Below, piece after piece: positions 34,821 to 43,796 of a stretch of DNA of 64,000 bases. The notes beneath the pieces are model-generated. The model had not been told where the DNA came from and made no database searches. It saw nothing but the letters and a program-made list of their open reading frames with translations. Positions within the stretch are counted from its first letter, which is position 1. Every line of letters starts with the position of its first letter. The translations under genes were made by a program, and so were the position numbers. This DNA comes from Aquicoccus sp. G2-2. Its GTDB lineage: Bacteria; Pseudomonadota; Alphaproteobacteria; Rhodobacterales; Rhodobacteraceae. The stretch spans positions 682,001 through 746,000 of the forward strand of contig NZ_JAYDCK010000003.1 in NCBI RefSeq assembly GCF_034555965.1, given 5' to 3'.

Positions 34821-35936
34821 ATGCCGGTCAATCATGTCCGCCCGTGGCGCAACATCGAGCGCCGAAAAAGCCGTCAGATCATGGTGGGAAACGTGCCAGT
34901 CGGCGGGGATGCGCCGATTGCCGTGCAGACAATGACAAATACGCTGACCACGGATGTTGCCGCAACCGTGGCGCAGATTCAGGCGGCAGCCGAGGCTGGT
35001 GCCGATCTGGTGCGGGTGTCGGTGCCGGATGAGGCCTCTGCCAAGGCAATGAAAGAGATCGTGGCGGAAAGCCCGGTGCCCTTGGTGGCGGATATTCATT
35101 TCCACTATCGCCGGGGCATTGAGGCGGCAGAGGCAGGCGCGGCCTGCCTGAGGATCAATCCGGGCAATATCGGTGACGAAAAACGCATCCGAGAGGTTAT
35201 CGCCGCCGCGCGCGATCATGGCTGTTCGATGCGGATCGGGGTGAATGCGGGCAGCCTTGAGAAACACCTGCTCGAAAAATATGGTGAGCCGTGCCCGGCG
35301 GCCATGGTGGAATCCGGGCTCGACCATATCCGCATTTTGCAAGACCATGATTTCCATGAGTTCAAGATTAGCGTGAAGGCGTCGGATGTGTTCATGGCGG
35401 CGGCGGCGTACCAACAGCTAGCCGAGGCCACGGATGCGCCGATTCACCTTGGCATTACCGAGGCGGGTGGGTTTGTGTCCGGCACGATCAAGAGCGCGAT
35501 CGGCTTGGGCAACCTGCTTTGGATGGGGATTGGCGATACGATCCGCGTCTCGCTTTCGGCTGATCCGGTGGAAGAGGTGAAGGTCGGGTTCGAGATCCTG
35601 AAATCGCTCGGCCTCAGGCATCGCGGCGTGAACATCATTTCTTGTCCCTCCTGTGCGCGCCAAGGGTTCGATGTGATCAAGACAGTCGAGGCGCTGGAGA
35701 CGCGGCTGGCGCATATCCGCACACCGATGAGCCTGTCGATCATCGGCTGCGTGGTGAACGGGCCGGGCGAGGCATTGATGACCGATGTGGGTTTTACTGG
35801 CGGCGGCGCGGGTGCCGGTATGGTCTATCTGGCCGGGAAGCAGGATCACAAGCTTGGAAATGATCAGATGCTCGACCATATCGTTGGCTTGGTGGAAAAA
35901 CGCGCGGCAGAGATAGAGGCAGCAGAGCAGGAGTAA
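34821..35936 (+). CDS. ispG: 4-hydroxy-3-methylbut-2-en-1-yl diphosphate synthase (flavodoxin)
   Basis: IspG (371 residues, GcpE) performs the penultimate step of the non-mevalonate isoprenoid pathway using a 4Fe-4S cluster. The cluster ligands are seen in [14 protein letters not shown] and [12 protein letters not shown] (near residues 273-320). Other conserved parts are [29 protein letters not shown] and [15 protein letters not shown] use the ATG at 34821, with AGGAAG 5 bases upstream, rather than the GTG at 34818. Its stop lies one base from the convergent thioredoxin-like gene. In related genomes rodZ and ispG are also neighbours. Confidence 0.97.
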   Translation: MPVNHVRPWRNIERRKSRQIMVGNVPVGGDAPIAVQTMTNTLTTDVAATVAQIQAAAEAGADLVRVSVPDEASAKAMKEIVAESPVPLVADIHFHYRRGIEAAEAGAACLRINPGNIGDEKRIREVIAAARDHGCSMRIGVNAGSLEKHLLEKYGEPCPAAMVESGLDHIRILQDHDFHEFKISVKASDVFMAAAAYQQLAEATDAPIHLGITEAGGFVSGTIKSAIGLGNLLWMGIGDTIRVSLSADPVEEVKVGFEILKSLGLRHRGVNIISCPSCARQGFDVIKTVEALETRLAHIRTPMSLSIIGCVVNGPGEALMTDVGFTGGGAGAGMVYLAGKQDHKLGNDQMLDHIVGLVEKRAAEIEAAEQE

Positions 35937-35937
35937 G

Positions 35938-36495
35938 TTACTGCTTCACGGCGTTGCCCGTATCGCTTTGGCCAAGTCCTTGTTCGAGGTAACGCTGAAT
36001 GACCGGCGCGGGCATTTTGCCGCGCAGCATCATTTTCGGGAAGACGTAGAATGGCAGCGTGTCAGCGCCCATTGTCTGAAACAGATCATGATGTTTATTG
36101 CTGTCTATCAAATACACGCGTAGGCCAAAACGCGGCGAGAGGGTTTCGAGGTCGCGCGCTGCTGTTTCACAGGCGGCGCAATCGGCGGAGGTGAATAACG
36201 CGACGCGCTGTTGGATATGCGCAGGGGTAACGCCCGGCAGGTCGGTCGCAAACAGCGCCGCGCTATGGGTTGCGATGAGGTCTAGATCGCGATTGACCTC
36301 ATCACGGTAAAGCCGTGGTGAAGGCAGATACTCAGGCGGCAAGGCCGGGTAAGCGAGATCGGGATGCGCCAAAAGGACGGCCCGGATTTCTTTATGAAAA
36401 AGCAGGCGTTCACGCGTGCTCAGGGCGGTGAAATCCGTTTCCCCCTGCGCCATGGTGGCAGCAAGGACAAGCGGGATCGCCGCCCCGGTGCGCAT
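35938..36495 (-). CDS. Exported thioredoxin-fold protein with CAAC motif, related to the neighbouring DsbA-like protein
   Basis: This 185-residue protein has a short N-terminal signal (RTGAAIPLVLAATMAQGE). It then repeats the N-terminal helix of the adjacent DsbA-like protein (FTALSTRERLLFHKEIRAVLLAHPDL versus MSDTERTAFRAEIRAYLLDNPEV). Its active-site-like motif is FTSADCAACETAARDLETL (Cys-Ala-Ala-Cys near residues 105-108), and a cis-Pro occurs in ADTLPFYVFP. The domain is short and lacks the DsbA insertion, so it may be a reductase or a partner of the neighbour. Its ATG overlaps the DsbA-like stop by one base. Confidence 0.78.
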   Translation of the reverse strand: MRTGAAIPLVLAATMAQGETDFTALSTRERLLFHKEIRAVLLAHPDLAYPALPPEYLPSPRLYRDEVNRDLDLIATHSAALFATDLPGVTPAHIQQRVALFTSADCAACETAARDLETLSPRFGLRVYLIDSNKHHDLFQTMGADTLPFYVFPKMMLRGKMPAPVIQRYLEQGLGQSDTGNAVKQ

Positions 36496-37244
36496 CAGTC
36501 TGCCCGTAGCTTCGCCACGACGGCCCGCATGCCGGGCAGGGGAACGTAGCCGCGCAACATTTGATCTTGAAACACGAAAGTCGGGGTGCCGTTGATTTGC
36601 AGGCGCTGGCCCAGCAGATGATTGGCGTCAATGATTGCTTCAACCTCGGGGCTGTCCATTTTTGCCATGACCGCGTCTGCATCGACGTCAAGCGTGTTGG
36701 CCAGACGCCGTAAAACGGCATCTTCCGGGCTTGATTTCAGCGTGATCAACGCTTCGCTCGCGCTTTGATAGCTCTCATCACCAGCGATGAGTTTGACGGC
36801 CAGAGCAAATTTTGACGAGGTGATAGAATCCGGCCCGAGGATCGGAAATTCCTTGCGAATGAAGCGAATATTGCCATCGCTGCTCAGGAGTTCATTCACT
36901 TCGTCATGCGCTTTGCGACAGTAGCCGCAGCGATAATCCATAAATTCGACGACGGTGATGTCACCATCGGGGTTGCCGCCGACCCAAGAGTTTGGATCAT
37001 GAAACAGGTCGTCCGCATTGACCTTCACCAGATTTTTATCATCCGCAACCTTCGCGGTGTTTTCCCGGTCTTCCAGAACCTTGACGGCTTCCATGATGAC
37101 TTCGGGATTGTCGAGCAGGTAGGCCCGGATTTCTGCCCGGAAGGCAGTCCGCTCTGTGTCGCTCATAGAGCTGAGATCGAAGGCAGCGGCTGGAGTCGCC
37201 AGCGCAAGGCATAGCGTGAGCGCGGCGGTCAGATAGCGTTTCAT
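36495..37244 (-). CDS. DsbA-family periplasmic thiol oxidoreductase
   Basis: The product (249 residues) is a DsbA/DsbG-like disulfide oxidoreductase. It has a Sec signal (MKRYLTAALTLCLALATPAAAF), a N-terminal helical extension and the catalytic motif FMDYRCGYCRKAHDE (Cys-Gly-Tyr-Cys near residue 103), with the cis-Pro loop INGTPTFVF near 215. This belongs to the Com1/ScsC-like DsbA group common in Rhodobacterales. AGGAGAC precedes the ATG at 37244 with 10 bases of spacing. The gene probably shares a transcript with the M48 protease upstream. Confidence 0.9.
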   Translation of the reverse strand: MKRYLTAALTLCLALATPAAAFDLSSMSDTERTAFRAEIRAYLLDNPEVIMEAVKVLEDRENTAKVADDKNLVKVNADDLFHDPNSWVGGNPDGDITVVEFMDYRCGYCRKAHDEVNELLSSDGNIRFIRKEFPILGPDSITSSKFALAVKLIAGDESYQSASEALITLKSSPEDAVLRRLANTLDVDADAVMAKMDSPEVEAIIDANHLLGQRLQINGTPTFVFQDQMLRGYVPLPGMRAVVAKLRAD

Positions 37245-38580
37245 CTCTGGGGGTCTCCTGTTCATTTTTTGCGTGCGGCGTCTGCGGCAGAAAGCACATC
37301 CTGTGCCTTTTGCCAACCGGGCGATCCTCGGGGAGCATTCCTGCGGCGCGTTTTGCGTGGATGGCGGCGTCTTTCAGCTTGCCGGTCAGGGCATAACGCT
37401 CTGCTGTGGCAAGCGACGCCATGCCGGGGTTGCCCCGTTTGGCATAGGCCTGACCCAGATCACGCAGGATGCGAGCGTCTTGGTTGTCTCTGGTGCTGGC
37501 TTTTTCGAGCACGCTAAGAGCCGCTTTTGCATTGCCGAGGGCAAGAAGCGAATGGCCGTAAGCGCCAAGAATCAGAGCATTACGTGGGGCGAGTTTGACG
37601 GCTGCCTTGTAGGCATTCGCGGCGGCGGGATATTTGCGGCTTTCGAGCAGGATTTGCCCTTGCAGCTCGCGATAGAACGGATCGCGCGGCTTGAGGGTCA
37701 AGAGGCGCTTCATCGTGGCCAGTGCCTTTGCCGTGTTGCTGTCACGGTGATAGGCAATGGCTTCGCGCATCAGCCGGATGTCTTGTGATGCGCTTTCGCG
37801 GGCACGCTTGTGGGTCCATTTCGGGGCACGCAGAAACGCGGTGAGCTTTCCTTTGGCACGTGAGAACCAGTAATCCGCAGTTGGGTCGATTTTTGCCTTG
37901 CCGGAATAGGCGCTGGCCAATGCCTTCATATGGCGCAGCCGGTCGCGAGAGAGCGGATGGGTGCGCGCGTAGGGGTCTTGCCGGTTGGCAGAGAGAAGTT
38001 CCTGCCCGGCGAACATCTGCATGACAGCCACGGCACCTTGCGGATCGGCTCCGGCCCGCGCGAGGAACCGGACAGAGGATTGGTCGGCGGAGTTTTCTTC
38101 GGCCCGCGTATGCCCCATCAGCACCCGGTTTGCCGAACTTGAAATGCCAATGCCAAGCGCTCCTGCGGCTTGACCGCTTCCGCTTACTGCGGCAACCGCG
38201 GCGAGCGCCATTCCAATTCCCGCTACGTTTTTGGCAGTTTGCATGTTAGCGACACGCCGCATGATGTGGCCGTTGGCGATATGGGCGGCCTCATGTGCGA
38301 TTACCGCCTGCAATTCGGCTGTAGAGCCGAGCCGCATGATCAGGCCGGAATGAATGAATATATGACTGGAATCGACGATGAAGGCATTCATCGTCCTGTC
38401 TTTGATCACCAGAACGCGCACCTGACTTGGTGACAATCCTGCTGCCACGAGAATCGGCTTTGCAATCGTGTCGAGCGCGTGTTCGATATCTGGGTCGCGC
38501 AGCAGCGTGACTGCCCCCACAGGAAGTGTGGAGGCGAAGAATAATGCTATCGTCATCAATAATCCGGGCATTCGTCGCAT
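37039..38580 (-). CDS. M48 metalloprotease with TPR domain (BepA/YfgC type); C-terminus altered by a frameshift
   Basis: The product is a periplasmic zinc protease of outer membrane assembly. It has a signal peptide (MPGLLMTIALFFASTLPVGAV), HEAAHIANGH zinc motif near residue 105 and a third ligand in ENSADQSS, followed by TPR helices (residues about 270-440). Relatives end with a GSPGWQ..AQDVL tail. Here the frame leaves that path at the C4 run (complement of 37330-37333) and runs into the DsbA-like gene, with about 75 unrelated residues. One added C restores RGSPGWQKAQDVLSAAD and a stop at 37262-37264. The restored gene spans 37262-38580. Start chosen at 38580 after GGGAG. Confidence 0.88.
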   Translation of the reverse strand: MRRMPGLLMTIALFFASTLPVGAVTLLRDPDIEHALDTIAKPILVAAGLSPSQVRVLVIKDRTMNAFIVDSSHIFIHSGLIMRLGSTAELQAVIAHEAAHIANGHIMRRVANMQTAKNVAGIGMALAAVAAVSGSGQAAGALGIGISSSANRVLMGHTRAEENSADQSSVRFLARAGADPQGAVAVMQMFAGQELLSANRQDPYARTHPLSRDRLRHMKALASAYSGKAKIDPTADYWFSRAKGKLTAFLRAPKWTHKRARESASQDIRLMREAIAYHRDSNTAKALATMKRLLTLKPRDPFYRELQGQILLESRKYPAAANAYKAAVKLAPRNALILGAYGHSLLALGNAKAALSVLEKASTRDNQDARILRDLGQAYAKRGNPGMASLATAERYALTGKLKDAAIHAKRAAGMLPEDRPVGKRHRMCFLPQTPHAKNEQETPRDETLSDRRAHAMPCAGDSSRCLRSQLYERHRADCLPGRNPGLPARQSRSHHGSRQGSGRPGKHREGCG

Positions 38581-38637
38581 TGACGACAACTCCCAATATC
38601 TGTGTAAAGCCAATGCAACGAGAATAGGGACAAAGAG

Positions 38638-39783
38638 ATGCGGGACTCAAGGCGCGGGGCGGTTGATCCCTTTATTGTGATGGATGTGATGGATGCCGCG
38701 CGCAAGGCAGAGCAGGCCGGGCGCGATATTATCCATATGGAAGTGGGCCAACCCGGAACGCCCGCCCCCGAAGGCGCGCGTGAAGCCTTGGCAAAGGCGA
38801 TGGAGCGTGAATCGCTGGGCTATTCCGTGGCGCTTGGCCTGCCGGAGCTGCGCGCGCGCATCGCGCGGCTTTATCACGAATGGTATGGGGTTGAGCTTGA
38901 CCCGGCGCGGGTGATCGTGACGCCGGGGTCGTCTGGCGCATTCCTATTGGCGTTCACCTCGCTTTTCGATGCCGGTGACCGGGTGGGGATTGGCGCGCCG
39001 GGCTATCCGTCTTACCGGCAAATTCTCAAGGCGCTCGATGTGGTGCCGGTGGAGATCGAAACCCAGCCCGCCAACCGTTATCAGCCGGTCCCGTCCGAGC
39101 TGCGCGGCCTTGATTTGCAAGGGTTGATGGTGGCCTCTCCGGCCAATCCTTCCGGCACCATGCTGAGCGAGGCGGCGATGCGCGGGTTGATTGAGGCCTG
39201 CCAGGCCAACGGCACCGCCTTCATCAGTGACGAGATTTATCACGGGGTCGAATACGAGGCCAAGGCGGTCACCGCGCTGCAAATCACTGATGAGGCCTAT
39301 GTGATCAATTCCTTCTCCAAGTATTTCTCGATGACTGGCTGGCGGGTTGGCTGGATGGTGGTGCCTGAAGACCACGTTCGCCGGATCGAGCGTCTGGCGC
39401 AAAACATGTTCATCTGCGCGCCACACGCGAGCCAAGTGGTGGCGTTGGCAGCAATGGACTGCGGTGTGGAGCTTGATGGCAACCTTGCGGTTTACGCCGA
39501 GAACCGCCGGCTGATGCTGGAAGGTTTGCCCAAGGCGGGGTTTGACCGTATCGCGCCGCCGGACGGGGCTTTCTATATCTATGCCGATGTGTCTGCGCTG
39601 AGCGATGACAGCCTCGCTTTTGCGGCGGAAATTCTTGAAGAAGCCGGGGTTGCTGTCACGCCGGGGCTCGATTTCGATCCGGTGCGCGGGCACCGGACGT
39701 TGCGGTTTTCCTATGCTCGTTCAACCGCCGATATAAAGGAAGGGCTGGCGCGGCTTGAACGCTTCATCGCGGCGCGCAAGTGA
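38638..39783 (+). CDS. Class I/II pyridoxal phosphate-dependent aminotransferase
   Basis: The 381-residue cytosolic enzyme belongs to the aspartate aminotransferase fold-type I group. The cofactor Lys228 is in INSFSKYFSMTGWRVGWMV, preceded by FISDEIYHGVEY and SPANPSGTML, and followed by FIYADVS. The N-terminus is MRDSRRGAVDPFIVMDVMDAARKAEQ. The exact substrate pair cannot be deduced; the sequence resembles aspartate/aromatic aminotransferases. It is divergent from the M48 protease gene, with 57 bases between starts, so their promoters must overlap. Confidence 0.92.
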   Translation: MRDSRRGAVDPFIVMDVMDAARKAEQAGRDIIHMEVGQPGTPAPEGAREALAKAMERESLGYSVALGLPELRARIARLYHEWYGVELDPARVIVTPGSSGAFLLAFTSLFDAGDRVGIGAPGYPSYRQILKALDVVPVEIETQPANRYQPVPSELRGLDLQGLMVASPANPSGTMLSEAAMRGLIEACQANGTAFISDEIYHGVEYEAKAVTALQITDEAYVINSFSKYFSMTGWRVGWMVVPEDHVRRIERLAQNMFICAPHASQVVALAAMDCGVELDGNLAVYAENRRLMLEGLPKAGFDRIAPPDGAFYIYADVSALSDDSLAFAAEILEEAGVAVTPGLDFDPVRGHRTLRFSYARSTADIKEGLARLERFIAARK

Positions 39784-39834
39784 TTTCCATTCGGGCGACG
39801 TTGCTTTAAGCTGCAAAGAAAAGAAGCGGGCGGC

Positions 39835-41049
39835 ATGATGAGCAGATTTTCCGGTTTCCTGATGGTGTTGGCGCTTTGCGTTCTGGGCGGTTCCGTGTCG
39901 GCGCAGGGGTTTTCGGGACTGGCCCATGCCGAGGCCGAGGGCAGCCGTCTGCAGGATGTGCGCGGCGGCATGGCGCTTGATCTGAAGCTGAGTCAAGGCG
40001 TGCCTTATCGCGTCTTCACGTTGGCAAAGCCGGACCGGCTGGTGGTTGATTTTCGTGAGGTGGACTGGAGCGCGCTTGATGCGGACGCGTTCGATCAGGC
40101 CGAGGCCGCAAAGGCGGTGCGTTTTGGCCTGCTCAGACCGGGTTGGTCACGGATGATTGTTGATCTGGCGCGCCCGATGACCCTGAAGCAATCCAATATG
40201 CGCGTCGCGCGCGAGTCCGGGGAGGCGCATTTGACGCTGGTGATGAAGGCGAGCACGCGCGAGGCGTTTGCGGCGCTGTCTGGTCCGCCAGCCGATCCAA
40301 CATGGGGAGTGCCACCGGAACCGCCGAAAAAACCGAAAGATGACGGGCGGTTGAGGGTTCTTATTGATCCGGGCCATGGCGGCATTGATCCCGGCGCCGT
40401 GCGCGGCGATGTTGAAGAAAAGAACCTCATGCTTTTGCTGGCGTTTGATCTGCGCGATGCGCTTTTGCGGGTTGACGGGGTCGATGTTTATCTCACCCGA
40501 GAGGACGATCGGTTTGTATCGCTTGAACGGCGGGTGACGATTGCGCATCAGGTCGGGGCAGACGTGTTCCTGTCGCTTCACGCCGACATGCTGACCGAAG
40601 GGCGCGCCAACGGTGCGGTGGTTTATACGCTTTCCGACAAGGCCAGTGATCGCGCCAGCGAGCTTCTGTCTGAGCGGCACAACCGCGCGGACTTGCTGGC
40701 CGGTGTCGATCTGACCGAGAGCGATGACGTGGTCGCGGGTGTATTGCTCGACCTCGCCCGGCTTGAGACCCAGCCACGCGCACATGCCTTGGCCAACGCG
40801 TTGGCCGCGGGATTGAAGAAGGCGGGCGTGCCGCTTAATCGTCATCCCGAAAAGTCGGCTGCATTTTCGGTCCTGAAGGCCGCTGACATCCCGTCGGCTT
40901 TGTTGGAAGTGGGTTTTTTGTCAAGCGATCAAGACCTGAAAAACCTGTCCGACGCACGCTGGCGCAGACGCGCCGCCGCGGGTTTGCGCGATGGCATTCA
41001 GGCTTGGAGCATTGCAGACAAGGCCAAGCGCAGCCTCGTGCGGCAATGA
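39835..41049 (+). CDS. amiC: N-acetylmuramoyl-L-alanine amidase (AmiC type)
   Basis: AmiC-type amidases split septal peptidoglycan during daughter cell separation. The 404-residue protein has a signal peptide (LMVLALCVLGGSVSAQ), an AMIN domain (residues about 35-130, with FRLD-like TLAKPDRLVVDFREVDW), and an amidase_3 catalytic domain: LIDPGHGGIDPGAV, VYLTREDDRFVSLERRV, VFLSLHADM and ALLEVGFLSS. The three zinc ligands (His, Glu, His) are thus present. It is followed 101 bases later by PBP1A, which has its own promoter. Confidence 0.94.
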   Translation: MMSRFSGFLMVLALCVLGGSVSAQGFSGLAHAEAEGSRLQDVRGGMALDLKLSQGVPYRVFTLAKPDRLVVDFREVDWSALDADAFDQAEAAKAVRFGLLRPGWSRMIVDLARPMTLKQSNMRVARESGEAHLTLVMKASTREAFAALSGPPADPTWGVPPEPPKKPKDDGRLRVLIDPGHGGIDPGAVRGDVEEKNLMLLLAFDLRDALLRVDGVDVYLTREDDRFVSLERRVTIAHQVGADVFLSLHADMLTEGRANGAVVYTLSDKASDRASELLSERHNRADLLAGVDLTESDDVVAGVLLDLARLETQPRAHALANALAAGLKKAGVPLNRHPEKSAAFSVLKAADIPSALLEVGFLSSDQDLKNLSDARWRRRAAAGLRDGIQAWSIADKAKRSLVRQ

Positions 41050-41095
41050 GACCGCCGGATGGCAGATTCCGGCTTATCACTGGCGCGCTTGTGTT

Positions 41096-41124
41096 TTGAC
41101 GTGCCCCGCGCCACCACCTATATA
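41096..41124 (+). promoter_or_regulatory. Predicted promoter of the PBP1A gene
   Basis: TTGACG (41096-41101) and TATATA (41119-41124) are separated by 17 bases, close to consensus. The start site near 41131 lies about 20 bases before the GTG codon. It shows that the penicillin-binding protein can be expressed independently of amiC. Confidence 0.6.
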
Positions 41125-41150
41125 GTGCTCACACGCAGCAGGGGACTTTT

Positions 41151-43703
41151 GTGCTGAAATTCATCCTTTCCATTCTTGGCGGCCTGTTCAGCCTTGTCAC
41201 GCTGGGGGTCCTTGTGATCGTGCTGGGAATCGGCGGGGTTTTCTGGGTGTATGGCCGCGACCTGCCGAGCCATGAAAGTCTGGCGCAATATACGCCACCG
41301 ACAATCAGCAGGATTTATTCCGCCCAGGGCAGGATTATCGACGAGTTTGCCCGCGAGCGACGGCTTTTCGTGCCTGCGGCGGATATTCCCGATCTGGTAA
41401 AGGAAGCGTTCATCAGCGCGGAAGACAAAAATTTCTATACCCACCATGGCTATGATGCGCGCGGTATTATGTCGGCCATTTACGAGGCGATCAAAACGCG
41501 CGGCAAACATGTGCGTGGCGCGTCAACCATCACCCAGCAGGTTATGAAGAATTTCCTGCTCTCGGGGGATCGCAAGATTGCACGCAAGATCAAGGAAATC
41601 ATCCTTGCCACGCGGATCGAGCAGTCGCTCTCAAAGGGAAAAATCCTCGAACTCTACCTTAACGAAATTTTCCTCGGTCAGAATTCCTATGGTGTGGCGG
41701 CGGCGGCGGAGACCTATTTCAACAAATCGTTGTCCGAGCTTTCCCCGCATGAGGCGGCAACGCTGGCGTCATTCCCGAAAGCGCCGTCGGCTTTTCACCC
41801 GGTGCGTGAAAAGGAGCGTCTGCTTAAGCGGCGCAACTATGTTCTTAGGGAGATGAAGGAAAACGGCTATCTTACACAGGCCGTTTACGAAAAGGAGCGC
41901 GCTGCGCCGCTTAAGACGGTGCAGAATGGTGATTACGAGAGCCACAAATCCGATTTGCCTCCGCGCGATTACTTCACCGACGAAATCCGGCGTGAGCTGT
42001 CGCATAATTTCGGCGAGGACGAGTTTTTCACCGGTGGGATGAGTGTTCGCGCGACGATTGATCCGGAGATGCAAAAGGACGCATCCGAAGCGTTGCGGCG
42101 CCAACTGGAACGCTATGACCGGGGGCGCGGTGTGTGGCGCGGCACCGGCAAGAAAATCCCAGCCGACAAGCTTAAAACCGAAGGGGAGTGGCGCGAGGCG
42201 TTGGCGAATGTTGATGTGCCGCGCGATATTCATCTGGTCAACCAATGGCGCCCTGCCGTTGTTCTGGAGCTTGGCAAGACCGATGCAAGGATCGGCATCG
42301 AAGGCGTGGACACGACCGAGAAGGGACACTGGATTCCGGCCAAGGATGTGCAGTGGGCGCGCAAGCGGCTGGAGAATAACAAGCTGGGGAAAAAGGCGCG
42401 GGTTGCCTCAGATTTACTAGAGGTCGGTGACGTGATTCTGGTGCGGCAGATGACGTCGGACAAGGATGGAAGCTTCATTCGCTGGTCTCTGCGTCAGGTG
42501 CCCGAGGTCGAAGGCGCGTTCATGGTGATGGACGTGAACACTGGCCGGGTGTTGGCCATGCAGGGCGGGTTTTCCTATCAGACATCGGTTTTCAACCGAG
42601 CCACGCAGGCCAAGCGGCAGCCGGGATCTTCGTTCAAACCGTTTGTCTATGCGTCGGCGCTCGATAGCGGCTATACACCGGCGACGATCGTTGTCGATGC
42701 CCCGATCGAGATCAACACACCCCAAGGCATGTGGCGTCCGAAAAACGCGTCGCGCAAGTTTTACGGCCCAACACCGTTGCGCACCGGGATCGTGCATTCG
42801 CGCAACGTTATGACAATCCGCTTGGCCGAAGAGGTCGGGATGGATGTGGTGGCCAGCTATGCGGAGCGTTTCGGTGTCTATGACCACATGGGCCGGTTTT
42901 TGGCCAATGCGCTCGGCTCGGAAGAAACCACGCTGTTCAAGATGGTTTCCGCCTATGCGATGTTTGCCAATGGTGGAGAGCGGGTAGAACCAACGCTGGT
43001 TGACCGGGTTCAGGACCGCTACGGCAAGACGGTTTACCGACATGACCCGCGCACATGCGAAAACTGCGACGACCCGACCATCCCGCGCCATTCCAGCCCG
43101 ACAATCGTTTCCAACCGCGAACGGGTAATGGACCCGGTGACAGCCTATCAGCTTACCTCGATGATGCAGGGGGTGGTGCAGCGCGGGACCGCGTCAAGGG
43201 CGGTGCACTTGCCGGTGCCGGTCGCTGGCAAGACCGGGACCACGAACGATGCCAAGGATGTCTGGTTTATCGGCTTTACCTCAAACATCGTGGCGGGGTG
43301 TTATATCGGTTATGATACACCGCGCCCGCTTGGCCGTGGCTCCTCAGGCGGGAGCACATGCGGCCCGGTTTTTCAGGAATTTATGACCCACGCGATCAAG
43401 AAATACGGCGGCGGCAAGTTCAAGGTGCCCGCCCAATGCCAGTTCATCAAGATTGACCGGTATTCGGGCGCGCGGCTTTCGCCGGATGCCACGGGCGACA
43501 ACGTCGTTTCAGAGTGTTTCCGCGAAGGCGAAGAGCCGATTTTCGGCATCACCTTCGATGGTGGATTTGCCATGGGGTCGAATTTGCCGCTGTTCAATGA
43601 AGTGGAATCAGACGCGCGGCACGTGACAACCTCAACCGGTAAAAAGGCCACCGTCGGCCCGAAGGCAAACTTCGGCACGCTTAGTTCCGGCGGTCTTTAC
43701 TGA
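41151..43703 (+). CDS. mrcA: Penicillin-binding protein 1A (bifunctional transglycosylase/transpeptidase)
   Basis: This class A PBP (850 residues) polymerises and cross-links peptidoglycan. A single N-terminal membrane helix (residues about 3-28) anchors it. The glycosyltransferase domain has EDKNFYTHHGYD, RGASTITQQVMKNF and the KILELYLNEIFLG block. The transpeptidase domain has the active serine in the SSFKPF motif (near residue 494), HSRNVM and the KTGTT triad. An OB-like insertion lies between them. The C-terminal 60 residues are variable. GTG at 41151 is the start; AGCAGGGGAC lies upstream. Confidence 0.96.
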   Translation: MLKFILSILGGLFSLVTLGVLVIVLGIGGVFWVYGRDLPSHESLAQYTPPTISRIYSAQGRIIDEFARERRLFVPAADIPDLVKEAFISAEDKNFYTHHGYDARGIMSAIYEAIKTRGKHVRGASTITQQVMKNFLLSGDRKIARKIKEIILATRIEQSLSKGKILELYLNEIFLGQNSYGVAAAAETYFNKSLSELSPHEAATLASFPKAPSAFHPVREKERLLKRRNYVLREMKENGYLTQAVYEKERAAPLKTVQNGDYESHKSDLPPRDYFTDEIRRELSHNFGEDEFFTGGMSVRATIDPEMQKDASEALRRQLERYDRGRGVWRGTGKKIPADKLKTEGEWREALANVDVPRDIHLVNQWRPAVVLELGKTDARIGIEGVDTTEKGHWIPAKDVQWARKRLENNKLGKKARVASDLLEVGDVILVRQMTSDKDGSFIRWSLRQVPEVEGAFMVMDVNTGRVLAMQGGFSYQTSVFNRATQAKRQPGSSFKPFVYASALDSGYTPATIVVDAPIEINTPQGMWRPKNASRKFYGPTPLRTGIVHSRNVMTIRLAEEVGMDVVASYAERFGVYDHMGRFLANALGSEETTLFKMVSAYAMFANGGERVEPTLVDRVQDRYGKTVYRHDPRTCENCDDPTIPRHSSPTIVSNRERVMDPVTAYQLTSMMQGVVQRGTASRAVHLPVPVAGKTGTTNDAKDVWFIGFTSNIVAGCYIGYDTPRPLGRGSSGGSTCGPVFQEFMTHAIKKYGGGKFKVPAQCQFIKIDRYSGARLSPDATGDNVVSECFREGEEPIFGITFDGGFAMGSNLPLFNEVESDARHVTTSTGKKATVGPKANFGTLSSGGLY

Positions 43704-43796
43704 GCAGTGCCGTGCGCGCCCGCCTTGCCGAGGCGGTGGGGCTGGTCTATCACCCGGTTTCAATACGGTAAAACGGCCCGAACCTCAGGACACAAG

